A stretch of DNA of 64,000 nucleotides, from NCBI RefSeq assembly GCF_963678635.1, contig NC_087066.1:41689338-41753337 (forward strand), written 5' to 3'. The position numbers and the translations under genes are program-made. The notes beneath the pieces are model-generated. The model was not told the DNA's origin and ran no database searches. It saw only the letters and a program-made list of their open reading frames with translations. Shown here one piece after another: positions 1 through 11,800 of this stretch; position 1 is the stretch's first letter; every line of letters starts with the position of its first letter. The DNA is from Symsagittifera roscoffensis (taxonomy: Eukaryota > Xenacoelomorpha > Acoela > Convolutidae).

Positions 1-188
1 GCAGTTAATACAGCAACCTAATATATTCATCAATTATCATTTTTGAAACCGGTTAATTCCTTTTTTTGATTCGAAGGGTTCGTATCTCTTTAACTTTTTT
101 CCATCTTTTGCAGAAGAATTAAATAGTACGCCTGAATCAGTATTCGCAATCTATGACTGTGATATCTATATTCTTTTTCAATATGCAG

Positions 189-3061
189 GGTTCTGAAGCT
201 AGAGAGGCCTCTGGACGAAGAGGACCAAGAGGAGGAGAAGGTGAGAAGAGTGATGATGTCTTCTGAATATGGGTCCACTGCCCGGGCACAGCCACTCCCT
301 CCCCCGGACCCTCCTGCAGCATCTGCTGTGAGTATTCACTTCTCAATCTAGTTACATCTAAAGAGTTAAGAAAATATTATGAGGCAGATTTCAGTTGTTC
401 TCATGTTTTGAAATCTAAAATTTTAGACATAGCCTGTTCTTGAACCATGTTTCCCACGTAAAAAATGAAATTGAAAATTTTTTCAAGAGAAAAGTGGACA
501 GTTTTAGATCCACTTAAACTTGTCCTTATCTCCCAAAAATAAAAAAGTATTTCGTAAGACAATCAGCGCAGCAAGACTATATAGCGCTCAAATAAATTTT
601 TTGATAATTTAGTTAATTATGGTCCTCGTAAATTTCTTGTTTTAATCGTTCTAGATACCCTTCTTCGGCTAGAATATAGCTGTAGCCTTAAAGTAAGTAA
701 TGCAAACCAATTGCATATTTTTGAAGCATGTTTGTTTTGTGGTTTCCTGTTCATAAACACCTAATTTCAGTCCATCTTAACCCGATTGTTCATATCGAGC
801 TGACGACATCAATCATATTTTTAAGATTCGATTAACGTGGTTCAGATTTTTATATAGGTCGCGATTATTTGTTTTTTTTTTACCAGGAAAAGTTTTAAAA
901 ATTTGTTCACGCTCAAATTAACTTTTCCCCGGTTTGAAGGAAGGAAGCTCTACTATCGCACAGCAAGAATCGACTTCAAATTTCGAAAATGGAATTTAAT
1001 TTTCGGATTTTCCAGCGGAATAAAAACTTCACTTTTTCACCCAGTTTTCTCAAATTGAGTTAATTTTATCAAGAAGTGTCAGTTATAAGTTGTTCTAGAA
1101 ATTCAAAGAGCTCAAAGACCATCTATTTTTTTTTTTGAAAATTTCAGCTTTTCAAAAAAAATAAGTCTGTGTTGGTTTTCTTTACTTGCGTTTATTGACC
1201 GTTTCCAACTGTTTGTTGGCTTGGCTCTGTTAACTGTAACGCCAATGTTCCGACCACTGAAAGGTTTTCGGGTGTGTTCTGGTTTTTTAAGTTTCTTTCT
1301 TTTCCACGCAGTACTTCCACAATCATCGGGATGGAGCGAGTGATATATCATATTGAAACCTTTCCGGCCATGATTTGAACGGTATTAAAAACTTCCAGAA
1401 TGTTTTGTCTGTCGAGAAAAAATGGCTTGAAATTTATGATTTTGATTCTAATTGCGAGCCAATAAAGCGAGCAAGTAGACTTGTAAAAGAAAGATAAAGC
1501 AGCTGCTATTAATTTCCTCCATGCTGTACCGCCTTCTTGGGAAATCTTGATTGTTTCTATTCATTTTTCGAATGAAAACTGTTGTCAATTTTGTCTTATG
1601 TAATATGACTATCAAATATGCCCAACTTCTAGACTTTGCTTGAGATCCTCGCATCACACCAAGGACAAAAAACTACACAATTTGAAAAAGAAACTTTGTT
1701 TTATTTTTTTTTCAATGTCAATGAACGCAGTGAAGACTCTTATTTAGATATTGATATTTTTTTGTTTTCAGGGGAAAACTTTTTAAAAAATTGTCCCGCT
1801 AGAATTTGATTTTTCGTTATTTGAATTTTGATTTCAGTTCATTTAGATTTACTTCGTTAAAAGCAAGACAAATTCCACTATCGAACAGCAAAATTGTATA
1901 GACGTGATCGACTTCTAGTTTTGAAAGTGGATTTTAGTTTTCAGATTTCCAAGCGGAATAAGAAAGTTACTTATTGATCCAGCTTTTAAAAAAAATTGCC
2001 TATCATATTTTGTGCTTGAAATTCAAAGAACTTTAAGGCATTCTATTTTTTCTTTGAAATTCGGAAGTCAAGTTTTTTTCAGTTTCTTTTCCAACTGTAT
2101 GTTAGCTGTTTTTTATGGTCAGAGATTTCTGTGCTACTTGTAAAGCAACCGGCTCTCCTTGGTCTTTTTTTCTTTTGGCAATTTGTCTTGGAGAGGGTCT
2201 GGATGGAATTGATCTAACTGTGTTTTCCAATAATTGTTCATATGGTTGCTCATTTTGAGAAATCAGGTCAGCTTAAAAGCTCATACCGAGATTCTTTTTC
2301 AGCCATCATCCGCAGAACCTTCATCTAAAAGTGCATCAGTTGTAGCGTCGACAGGAGTGACAACAACTCAGGGCAAAAGTAGTGCTGCAAATAATCAGGA
2401 ACTGGGAGCTATTAATGAATCGAATGTGGAAGAAAATGCAGATGGGGGTGATGAGAAGAGAAAATCATATGAGTACGTGATGAGAAGTGACATGAACTCT
2501 GAACCAGGCCAAGGCACAGTTCCTCCTCCGCCACCTCCCACTGGTCAAGATCCGCGTGACGACCCCAAAAACGCGCAACGAAGTTCCGAGCAAAGAGAAC
2601 TAGACAGGGAAGGTGGAATTGAGGAAGCATCTCCGCCCAATGAAAGCGGTGTTACTGCTAAATCAGAGCCCCATGTTGTGAGTGGCAACCGAAATTCGAC
2701 AACAACTGAACCGAATGTTGTACCGAGACAGTCTTTAGATCAGAGATACAGTTTGACGTCATCGACGAAGAGTGCGGGTGGTGCTGCAGTACCTGGTGGA
2801 GGATCCCGCTCGGGTCGTCGGAAACGAAGCGACGTTCCGAGTATCAAATTGTCGGCGCAGAACTCGTTGGACCCGACAATTCCGAGTTCAGAGGGAAGAA
2901 TCAATAGTCCGGATAAATTGTACCCAGATTATGAGCCGGAAGACGACTTTTGGGATGAAGAAGAAGAATTTGAGGATTACTCGAGCACGTCAGATAGTAC
3001 AAAAGATCAAGTTGAAATACAGATTCAGAGAAATGATACGCAGAGCTCAAGTGAAAAATAA
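189..3061 (+). CDS. 3' part of an unrecognised gene: disordered Pro-rich/acidic C-terminal region (two exons)
   Basis: Exon 189-327 follows a TGCAG acceptor and ends at a GTGAGT donor at 328. Its open frame begins at 190 (one leftover base) and ends in phase 0. Exon 2303-3061 follows a TTTTTCAG acceptor, continues in phase 0 and ends at TAA 3059-3061, so the pair joins without frame conflict. The 46-residue first part is acidic then proline-rich (PLPPPDPP). The 252-residue second part is low-complexity Ser/Thr/Asn, with a PPPPPP run, a basic RRKR cluster and a strongly acidic stretch (DDFWDEEEEFEDY) near the end. No folded domain or membrane segment is visible, and I do not recognise the family. 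The 5' exons lie before the window. AATAAA overlaps the stop at 3057-3062 and another lies at 3396-3401. The frame that looks open downstream at 8829-8996 belongs to the opposite-strand gene. Confidence 0.72.
328..2302 (+). other. Intron of the first gene, holding a local duplication
   Basis: No coding sequence is supported here. Two similar blocks, about 880-1180 and 1765-2090, share the order 'tctaCTATCG.aCAGcaa', 'aatcgacttc', 'CCAGCGGAATAA' and 'attcaaagag', so an old direct duplication is likely. Related text recurs at about 20.5-22.2 kb and 25.4-26.05 kb. Confidence 0.5.
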
Positions 3062-3351
3062 ACTTAAGTTTCTTGTTCATATCTTGATTTTATTTGCTTC
3101 AATGGGATGAAGCGCCTTCTCGAGCAGCTAAAGTGTGGGTTCCATTTTTGCAATGCCGAGTATTGCTTTTTTTGTCTTTACACAAGCAAAGCTTGTGCTA
3201 TAGTATGAACTATCTGTTTTTTTTTCAACCTAAGTGGCAAATATTGTTGCGACAAAATGTGTTCATTTTGATCAATAACCATCTATTAAGTACAGCCAAT
3301 GCTAAGGATAATAACACAGACTATTATATTACAAATAGCACTTAAGCTTCA

Positions 3352-3430
3352 AGGTATCATGGATCTGTAGCGCGGAGGTAGGGAAGGACACCCACAATAA
3401 ATTAAAGAGGGTTCGAATCTGGGATCGAAT
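3352..3430 (+). repeat. tRNA-like sequence, probably the head of a tRNA-derived SINE
   Basis: A box-A-like block (TAGCGCGGAGGTAGGGAAGG) is followed about 30 bases later by a box-B-like block (GGGTTCGAATCTGGG), the spacing and order of an internal RNA polymerase III promoter. The acceptor stem and anticodon arm do not fold convincingly, so this is a degenerate tRNA-derived repeat rather than a working tRNA gene. Confidence 0.4.
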
Positions 3431-3880
3431 TTTTTTTTCAAATTGACTGGTACTGCTTATGCGTCATAATTGGCGTGCGTCACTTACGAAATTGTCGACT
3501 CAAAGTTTTACTAATTGAATTTTCCCCCAGAAGCGTTATCGGTCATATTTTTGCTTCTGTATGTGAAGTGCAACTTCGCCTCTGTGTTAAAGGTTTTATG
3601 TAGTTCTTAACAGTTTTAAAATCAAATTTATGATTAACTGTTTGGCTCATTTCTTAAAACACCAATGTTGAATGAAATTTGCAATCTTGAAATGAGTAAA
3701 TTAAAGAAGATCAAAGTTTATGTAAATTGATTTCATTAGAGTCTCTATTTATGTTTTAAGTTAGAGTTAACCGCTAATTGTTAATTGTAAAATTTAAGTT
3801 CAGAACTTCTTTTTTTTAATGAGAACTACCGGCTCATTGTGGAATGCTCTATTCTGATTGGCTGAAAAATCGAACTCATA

Positions 3881-3943
3881 ACCAAGTTAACATCCTCCCC
3901 CCTAAACGGATATGGGGGGGGGGGGCTAGGATGTTAACTTGGT
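3881..3943. repeat. Hairpin with poly-C and poly-G arms, ACCAAGTTAACATCCT ends
   Basis: ACCAAGTTAACATCCT followed by a C run is mirrored after a short spacer by a G run and AGGATGTTAACTTGGT. The same terminal sequence occurs at 19197-19289. A CCAAT-type block (attctgattggctg) lies just outside at about 3851. This looks like the end or a short internal-deletion form of a terminal-inverted-repeat element. Confidence 0.7.
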
Positions 3944-4543
3944 CCGAATTGTTAAATAATGATTCTTCGGAGATGATTATCTCTGATATGTTCTGACATC
4001 GTCAGCTTTCGAGAAAATCTATGAAATATCACAGTAATCACTACTATTACCTGATTTCTCCTAAATATCTCTATTTTTAACATCGCGTTTCTCGATTTAA
4101 TGGCGTTCTGATTGACTTGGAGAGGTCAATGTAAGATCAAGAAATGTTAAGGTCTTCATGTGGAAAATTTCAACTTGATTGCATCCGAATAGGTTTCGGA
4201 GAGAAAATTCTCCCTTGATTTTTTTCGTCAGAAATATATAGGAAATGAGTTAAGTTATATACGAATTTGCTATTGATTAGGTCATCTTGTTTATATTAGC
4301 GATATCTTTATCACTGCGATATTTAGAAATAACTGCATTTCAATTACAAATGTTTACACCAGTCGAGAATTGAGTGATGCTACGAGGCTACTTAATTTTT
4401 CCAAACTAAGTCGCGAATGAAAGTGGCATTTCATAGGCGGGAGGCTGAATTGTCTAGTCAATATCATGTGCATGGATATTTGATAAGGCCATGTAAAGTT
4501 TGTCTTGTTCCGCAAGTCGTGTAAAGCTTAGAGCCTCACCTCA

Positions 4544-4753
4544 TTGTCGGAAGTTCAATATCGCGACCAAGAAAAAGCTACTGAATTTCGGAATCGACTG
4601 ATGCAGCGGCTCATCAGACACCCCTGGAGGGTTACTCTGAGGTTATTCGCTTTTATAAAGTCACTCCGTCTCCATCAACTGTCAAAGAAGTCATCTCAAT
4701 TGAATGCAGTTTCTTTGCGGCTGCAGTCAGTTGATGTTTACCGCACTGCTTGA
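4544..4753 (+). other. Unplaced coding-like patch
   Basis: About 200 bases are richer in GC than the surroundings and open in two forward frames. One frame reads TPLEGYSEVIRFYKVTPSPS. I cannot match it to a family, the flanking splice signals are weak, and it does not join the gene ending at 3061. It could be an exon of an unseen gene or part of a decayed transposon. Confidence 0.2.
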
Positions 4754-6999
4754 TATCGTCTGTTTCGTAACGTAAACCTTAGAGGCTTAGCAGATTTAAA
4801 ACTCCTTTTAAGGCAAGTTTTTTTTTCTATAGAACTTAAGGTTTGTGAATAAATCACAAATTTTGAATTTCAATATCGATATTTTGAACGCACCCTAGGT
4901 TTCAGGTGGTAGGTTATATCCTCAATTTCCTGGAATTTTCTTCAGTACACAAGTGTTTAATAATTAATCCGACCTAAACAAATTTGATACTGGAGGTACA
5001 TGTATACTTCTTGTGCTGACACTAGCAACATTTATTTGAGGTGATCTGCCAAAACTAGAATAAAGAAATTGAATAGCATTTTTGGTTGGTGAGTTAAATT
5101 AAAGCTGTTGGTGAAGTTCGACGCCTGGAAAAGTTTTATCGAATTCGTATTTTCCAAAACAGGCGGAATTTTTGTTGATTAAACTGCACGGCAAATTTTT
5201 TCTATCTGAAAAATATTTTTATCTTAAGCTCAAATTTAAAAAATTAATCCTGCTGTGATCTTTTTTTGTAATGTTGAAGGCGTTTGATAATTGCTACTTT
5301 GGCCAATTTGGTATAATTAAAGTGCGATATCTGGCGTACTTATAAAACGCGTAAGAAGCACAGTAAAACGTTCCAATTTCAAATTAGGCCAGCAGTTTAA
5401 TCCTATTATTTTGCTGGCCTCAATTCTAATGCTGGTCTCGTACGCTGAAAACACCTTTAGTATTTTACATAGCTGTGGGTGGATAAAATGCTGAAATGCT
5501 GGCCTCAAGTGCGGTCGGTACTTTCAGGGCTTTGCACTGATATATGAGCAGTCTTGGTTGGGGTATAAGTTTTCTAAGTTTTCAACTAACAGATCTGCCA
5601 GGCCAGTTTCAGTTGACGTTTACAAATTGTATCGTTTTGTATTCAGTGCTTTATAATTGAATCAGTCCTAACCAACTTTTTGGTTTCGATCCAAATAAGT
5701 AGCGGGATTATACAGATATTGCCGTAAAATTAAAATTTTCAAAAATAGTTTTTTTGGTGTCAATCCACATATTTAGCGCAATTATACAGAGTCTGATAAT
5801 GTTCATCTGGAAAAGACTATTAAGATGAGCTACCGCAGTAGCTGCCATAAGAATCAACAAGAATGCTTGCATCAGGCCGAAGACCTGAAGGTTCCGACTG
5901 CCTTTTAAAGTCTGGAGTATTGTTTGCTTTAGAAATAGTTGTTGCAGCTTTCAAAAATTCTTTCAAAAATACATTTTTCTCAGATCTCTGCGAAATTCAT
6001 TCTCTTCTCACGCTATGCAAAGTGCAAAGTAATACAATCAGCATACAGCTAAGTATTGAATAGATCTAATAGCTTGCTTCAATTAAATCTCTGCTCACGC
6101 GTTAATAGCACAAAATATATATCACGCACAAAATATATTAGTTAACAGCACAAAATATAATTTGAAATTGGCCAAAATGGCGATTTTACATCGCTATAAT
6201 TTTACGAAAAACGATCACAGGTAAAAATATCTTAATAAAGTTGAGCTCCTGGCAGCAAAATCTTTAGAGCAAAGAATAGAGCATTATATCTAAATTATCG
6301 AAAATTATTACGATATTTTTGATTGTGGTCAGCATGCATTAACGTATTTTTGAAATTAGGACAGATTTTCGAAATTTTAAAGTTTTTTGTTTGCACAAGT
6401 TTATATTTGTGTACTAAAAATTGAGTTCCAATATAGTTAATTGCAGTCCAATTTCATACACAAGTTTTTTCTTCTAAATTACATAAAAAAATTTTCTAAA
6501 ACAAGTTGAATATTTAGAAAAAAAGCCCATTTTATGTTACACTCAATATATTAAAAAATAATAATAAGTAGTAGTTCGACGGGCTTATAATTTTTATTGA
6601 AGAAACGGTGTCAAATTTGTCTTTGCGATAAAAATCATACAACAGCTTTATTTTTTGATCTTGCTAAGCCAATTGCTCACTTATTTTGAACAAAACATTT
6701 TTTAGCAGAATTTTATTTTGAACAGAATTTTTCAATTCAAGCTCGCGATACATTTTTTAAATCAAATTAAAATTACTGGACAAACTGAAGACAAAATAGT
6801 TTGGGCTAGTGATTAGTCATGGTGTAGCTCGAGCTGACTGTGTTCATATTAACTTGCAACAATTTTAGGAACACATTATAACAAGTTTTCAAACTGTACA
6901 GCATGCGAATGGTACATCTTCATCTTTACTTTTTTTGCATCTTATCTATTTCTTTAAAAACTAACTTGCAAACATTTTAATTATTATGCCTGAATAGTT

Positions 7000-8060
7000 A
7001 TATTTGTCCACACTAAAGATTCAGCAACGACTTCGGGGCGATATGAAAGACAAAAACATTGTTTTTTGTACGTATTTAGTAAGCGTCCAAAAAGAATGGC
7101 TGGCAGTTTTTGGTCATTGCTTTTATGACGACGCGAGTAATTTCATTAAATTGCCTCGTCTTGTTATTCCGATTTTCGAAGGGGTCATTTATGCTTGGGG
7201 TGTTTTTTAATCAGTCAATTTTTGGCGATCAAAACAATAGATTTTAGCAAACAACGTTGTTACCCCATTGAAGATATTGACTACCTGAAATCAAATTTGA
7301 AAAGATATATTACCTCCAATCATTTTTTGCCAAGTTCTGGGTACTTGAAAAGTGCCAATTTTGTAATACTCTGGATTAAGTTATGCGCGCTTTGAAGATT
7401 GTGTTCATAATGCTGAAAGCTTAACGCGAACTAATTATTCGTGGCGAATTATCGCGCACAACACAATTGTTCCAAATTGAATTGAGACTAGCTAAACTAA
7501 TCGGTCGTATTAATTTCGTAACTTGAATTTTCACACTTGATCTTTGATATTGTCCAAAATTGAAGCCAGTCAGTCAATAAGCAGAATGGTCTAAAAACAG
7601 ATGGATTCAAGTGCAAAAAAAAACGAACAAAAAATATTAATTTTATAAGCTAAGGATTTTCAAAATTACCAAAGATTTTGCATATTTTGACTAATTTAAT
7701 CAAGATTTTTCAAAAAAAACTCAGTAAAAAAATTGATGAAATTATTCAATTCATGCATAGTTTATTCATTTTCTTGGTATTATTGACAATTCTAAAATTT
7801 GCGTTATCAATTAGCCCGTATAAATCAATAAAAGTAAACAAAATTTGAATTTTTCTGCTCTTGGAACCATTCTGCTTTTAGATTGTTCTGCTTATTGTTC
7901 CGCCTCCGTCCAAAATTACTAGTAGTTCTTTTCCCAAAAGTTAATCGACATAGATTAAGGGGCAGACAAATCATTCAGCGCTTTGCCCTGATATACGAGC
8001 AGTTTTGTTCAGTATTAGTCTTGTGCAAAAAAATAGGCCACTACAACTTAAATGGGACGA
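7000..8060. repeat. Dispersed repeat, copy 1 (about 1 kb)
   Basis: Blocks such as 'ttccaaattgaattgag', 'taatcggtcgtattaat' and 'ctgatatacgagcag' recur in the same order at 42880-43970 and in part at 5300-5560, 19600-19990 and 31890-32050. No convincing protein is encoded, although short open frames in the copies line up because the copies are related. Confidence 0.6.
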
Positions 8061-8774
8061 AAATTTGATAAAGTTATAGTGCGATATTTTTTGCACAATT
8101 GCAGAGAAAAATATTGCTAGTTTGAGTCAAATAAACTGGTCTACAAATTTGCATCGTGAGAAAAATGTTGATTGATTTTAGATCTGAAAATTTTATAACA
8201 AAAATTTGCCCGCTGAAAAGATTTGATCCGTTTTCTTGCTAAAGTGAGGAGGAAAAAATATAAAGTAATGGATAACATAAAAAAGTGACTACAGGGCGAT
8301 TCTATGAACGCAATTGTCAGAATTTTTGGTGGTAGATTGAATTACCTCAAAATTTGAGGATGTTCAAAAAAGTTAAAGTATGCAATCCAAGTTAAAAACT
8401 TATTTAAAAAGTAAGTTGATTAAAAAGAAGTTACAGAAATTTTATTTGTGTAACCGGAACCTTCTGAAATACTTGAACAGCAATCGGCTGCCCTTGATCA
8501 GGTCATTACTTTAAAGCCTTGTAAATGGAGAAAACAATTGCAGCAAAGTTTCATGTGAAACACTCATAAATCTACTATTAAAATCAATTTGACATAAAAC
8601 GTTTTCTTAATTAATTTTTCAGAATTTTCATCAGCCAATGTAGTGAATAGTTCTGTAAAATGTGGATGTGAATCTACAGACTTTTTTCATGAAAGCAAAT
8701 TTATTGACTTGCTATTCCAGAAAATTTCGTTTTGTTTGTACATTTGGTTGATAACTATTTGCTAATATTATGTT

Positions 8775-8780
8775 TTTATT
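8775..8780 (-). terminator. Polyadenylation signal of the GH31 gene
   Basis: AATAAA on the minus strand lies about 45 bases past the TGA at 8825-8827, a normal place for the cleavage signal. Confidence 0.55.
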
Positions 8781-8824
8781 GAGACAAGGTGCCATTGCCT
8801 AGCTGTCAGTTTTGCTAACAATTT

Positions 8825-11800
8825 TCAGTTTGTGCCAGATGTCGCTGTCGGAGTGCAGAACTTGCAGATGTGGAAGAGGATGACCTCGTGGTCTGATGAT
8901 GTTCGGACATCTACTTGGGAGCCCCCTTCGTACACGAGTGAAGAGCAAATGCCACTTGGGCAGTACTTCCAGTTTGCCTCTAAAAATTACAGTTGAGGAT
9001 TAAGTTTTGTGTATCGAACTCAGGGGCGGATTTGGGCTCAATAAAGGGTCTTTTTAGTGATTCGGGAGAGCTCGGAAAAAAGTCGACAAGAGTTTGCCTC
9101 TGGTTGAACGCCAAGAAAAAAGGTAAAACAAATCTCGGCACCAGTGGGTTTAGGGACAAGGCGGGGGAGGGGGGGAAAGGGTTGGACGCTTCCTAACTTC
9201 AGAGATTCGACCCCCTCCCGACCCAAAAGGTGCCCCCTTTGTACTATTTTGAGATATATTCTTTTGGTGAGGTACCCTAAAATGTTTCTAAAGGTGTCTT
9301 TAGCGCCAAAATATACCAGTTTTGAGGGGGGAGTGCGCGCCGAAAAAACGCATTTTTTATGTCAAAAATTTCCAGAAAGTGCCTAAAAACACTTTATTTG
9401 GGCTTTTTTGCAAAAATTCGCCTGTTGCTCAGAAAATCCTAGATCCGCCCCTGAACCTCGGTAAATAGATCGATAAACCAACCGTATCAAGTTATTTCTC
9501 GTGAGTTTTTAGCTCTATGAGATACATGATGTCTAGATGAGGCATCTTTTTAGTTATAGATGACAAGCTTATGACATTGTCGGCTCACATTATATCTGGG
9601 GTTATCCGAAGAAATTGATGAAGGGTAGATTGATTATCTTCATTCTAAAGGTTTTAACAAGAGAAATGTAAATGCATTTACATTTATGTGGTAGGCTCCC
9701 TCTCTAGAGTAAAAATAATCAATCCAATATTACTATTACTTCGTCAATTTTTTCTTGGACCAACTGGAGGACCAATCGTACTCAAAAGTTGGGCTCATTT
9801 AGCCCCTTTCCATGAAAAACTGTTTGCATAAGTTTTGACCCGGGTGGCGTATTCTTACCTTGTGGCAAATAGACATTTCGATAATCAACTCCAGCTTCCA
9901 AAATAGGCGCGACTATATACTCTGAGCCCAATAAAAACTGGTCATTGCACAGAAACGCCTTCGGGTCTTCGGGGTAATCGAACCATAGAGGACGAAGAAT
10001 AGGTTCCATTGGGGACGTCTGTGAATTTGCGAACTGAATTTGAGGTGCTAAGATTTGAGATCGGTAGCTTAGGATTGAGCGGAGTGGACTTGTGAGGGCT
10101 TGGGGGAGGAGAGAAAGGCAAGGAGAGTCGAAGACGAAAGACGGGAAGTGAACTGTCAGTTGAATCCATCTAAAGCAAATCTTTTTTTAATAATGCATAT
10201 GATGCAATAACAGACTATCCGTAGAATGGACTGTTAACGCCTACTGAAAGCTTCTCGCAGTGATTCGCAGAAACCACAGTTATTTCTAAGAAACAATTTC
10301 AAAGTTGCGTGATCATAAATTTGAGATTGAATTTGAAATTGAGAACCAGAGTTAAAACTTTTACAAGGTAGGAATCTAAGAATCCCAAACCTGAGAAGTT
10401 TTGCTTAACATAATTTTAAAGCTCGCTCGTTTTCTTCAAAAACTTGCAGTAAGTACATTGCGCCCAAGTTTTTTTTGGAATTTTTGAAATTTTGGTTAGC
10501 GATAGACAGGGGCGGATCAAGGGTTTTCTGGCCGACTAGAATTTTTTAAGGCCCACCAGAATGATTTTTATAAAAACCGTATTTTGACAAAAAAATTCGC
10601 CGCATGCAAATTTTTGAAAAAAAGCGCGCGCCTTCTTGCAAAATTGGTATATATTGGCGCCAAAGGCACTTTTAAAAAATTTTAGAGTTGGTCAGCGGAA
10701 AATGGATGATAAAAAAATGGATTTGGAGTGAGAGGGTTTGTGAGAGGGTCGAATCGCAGAGGGGAAGGGCGTCCGAAGCCCTCCCCTTAATCGGCCCCTG
10801 GCCATAGGTGTATTATCAGTTGCTCTCACAGAACTATTTATGATGATACACTTATGGCTAACTGAATTTCCCGAGTTTCCCAATTATCAACAAAAAATTG
10901 CAGAAATCAAAACCAATTATAAAAAAAATCAGAAAGCTGACCGTTTGAATAGTTCCTGGTCGAATCCACTTGATTCAATCACTGGCGGAGGAGGTATGAC
11001 GCACTTCTGTCCATTCAAGGCCATTGACACTATCTGGGGCACTAGACTGTTAAGAGCACTCCAGGTGAAGGGCAGGGGGGACATTAGAAGACAGGCATGG
11101 GTGGTGTTATGCTCGGGTACGGAAGTCAACAGGGAAAAATGCGGGGTCATGTTGGAATCGGTTATCATCCGTTTGACTTCAGAGGAGAACTTTTCGATCT
11201 GAAATGTTTATTTTTTATCAGAATTTGATACATTTTGACTACGATTTTGGATTTTGGATTATTGTGTCTCTTGCTTTGAAATTTAAACAGTGGGGTGATT
11301 TTTTTTGGGGATATGTAGATTTTTTTTTTGGGGGGGGGGGGGGGTAAATACTTTGTCTTCAGCTTCTTCGAGGATATTGAATGCCCTTAAATGTGAAATG
11401 TGTTGTATACCTGTGTACCTCCTGTGGGGTACGGATTTTTGGTAAAAACCTTCGGCTCTTTCAATAAGTGCCCATAAATTATCGTTTGTGGCACGGCTCT
11501 TTTGGCACTTAAATTTTTCGGCTTAAAAACTTCTGAAAGTCCCCCCCCCATTTGCCGAGAAAATCCTAGATCTGCGCCTGTAACTCACCATTTGGTAGGG
11601 GTAACTCAGTGGCTGTTTGGTGGTGAAGTGAACAGGCAATTTACTGATTGAGTCCCCATTAACCACCACTCCGTCTGCTGACAAAAATGCAGTTGCATTT
11701 AGCAGAAGTTGTTCATACCACTGCATTGCCATCTCATTAGTGACGTCAACCACACTTTTCACACTGTCTTGCAGAACACTGAGAGCAGGCGCGTTTCCGT

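Larger units (their letters stand above)
3062..8780. other. Intergenic region between convergent genes; repeats only
   Basis: This lies between the 3' ends of the + strand gene and the - strand GH31 gene. It holds a tRNA-like block (3352-3430), a poly-C/poly-G hairpin (3881-3943), an unplaced coding-like patch (4544-4753) and copies of a dispersed repeat (5300-5560, 7000-8060). The rest is AT-rich sequence in which I see no gene. Confidence 0.6.

Noticed and set aside
4560-4650. Hammerhead-like CTGATGA ... GAAA on the minus strand
   Set aside because: The bases between the two cores do not pair to form stem II, and no flanking stems close the fold.
8829-8996. Plus-strand 55-codon frame as a final exon of the first gene
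   Set aside because: The minus strand here completes the GH31 protein in phase and in family content. The plus frame has no donor of matching quality upstream.
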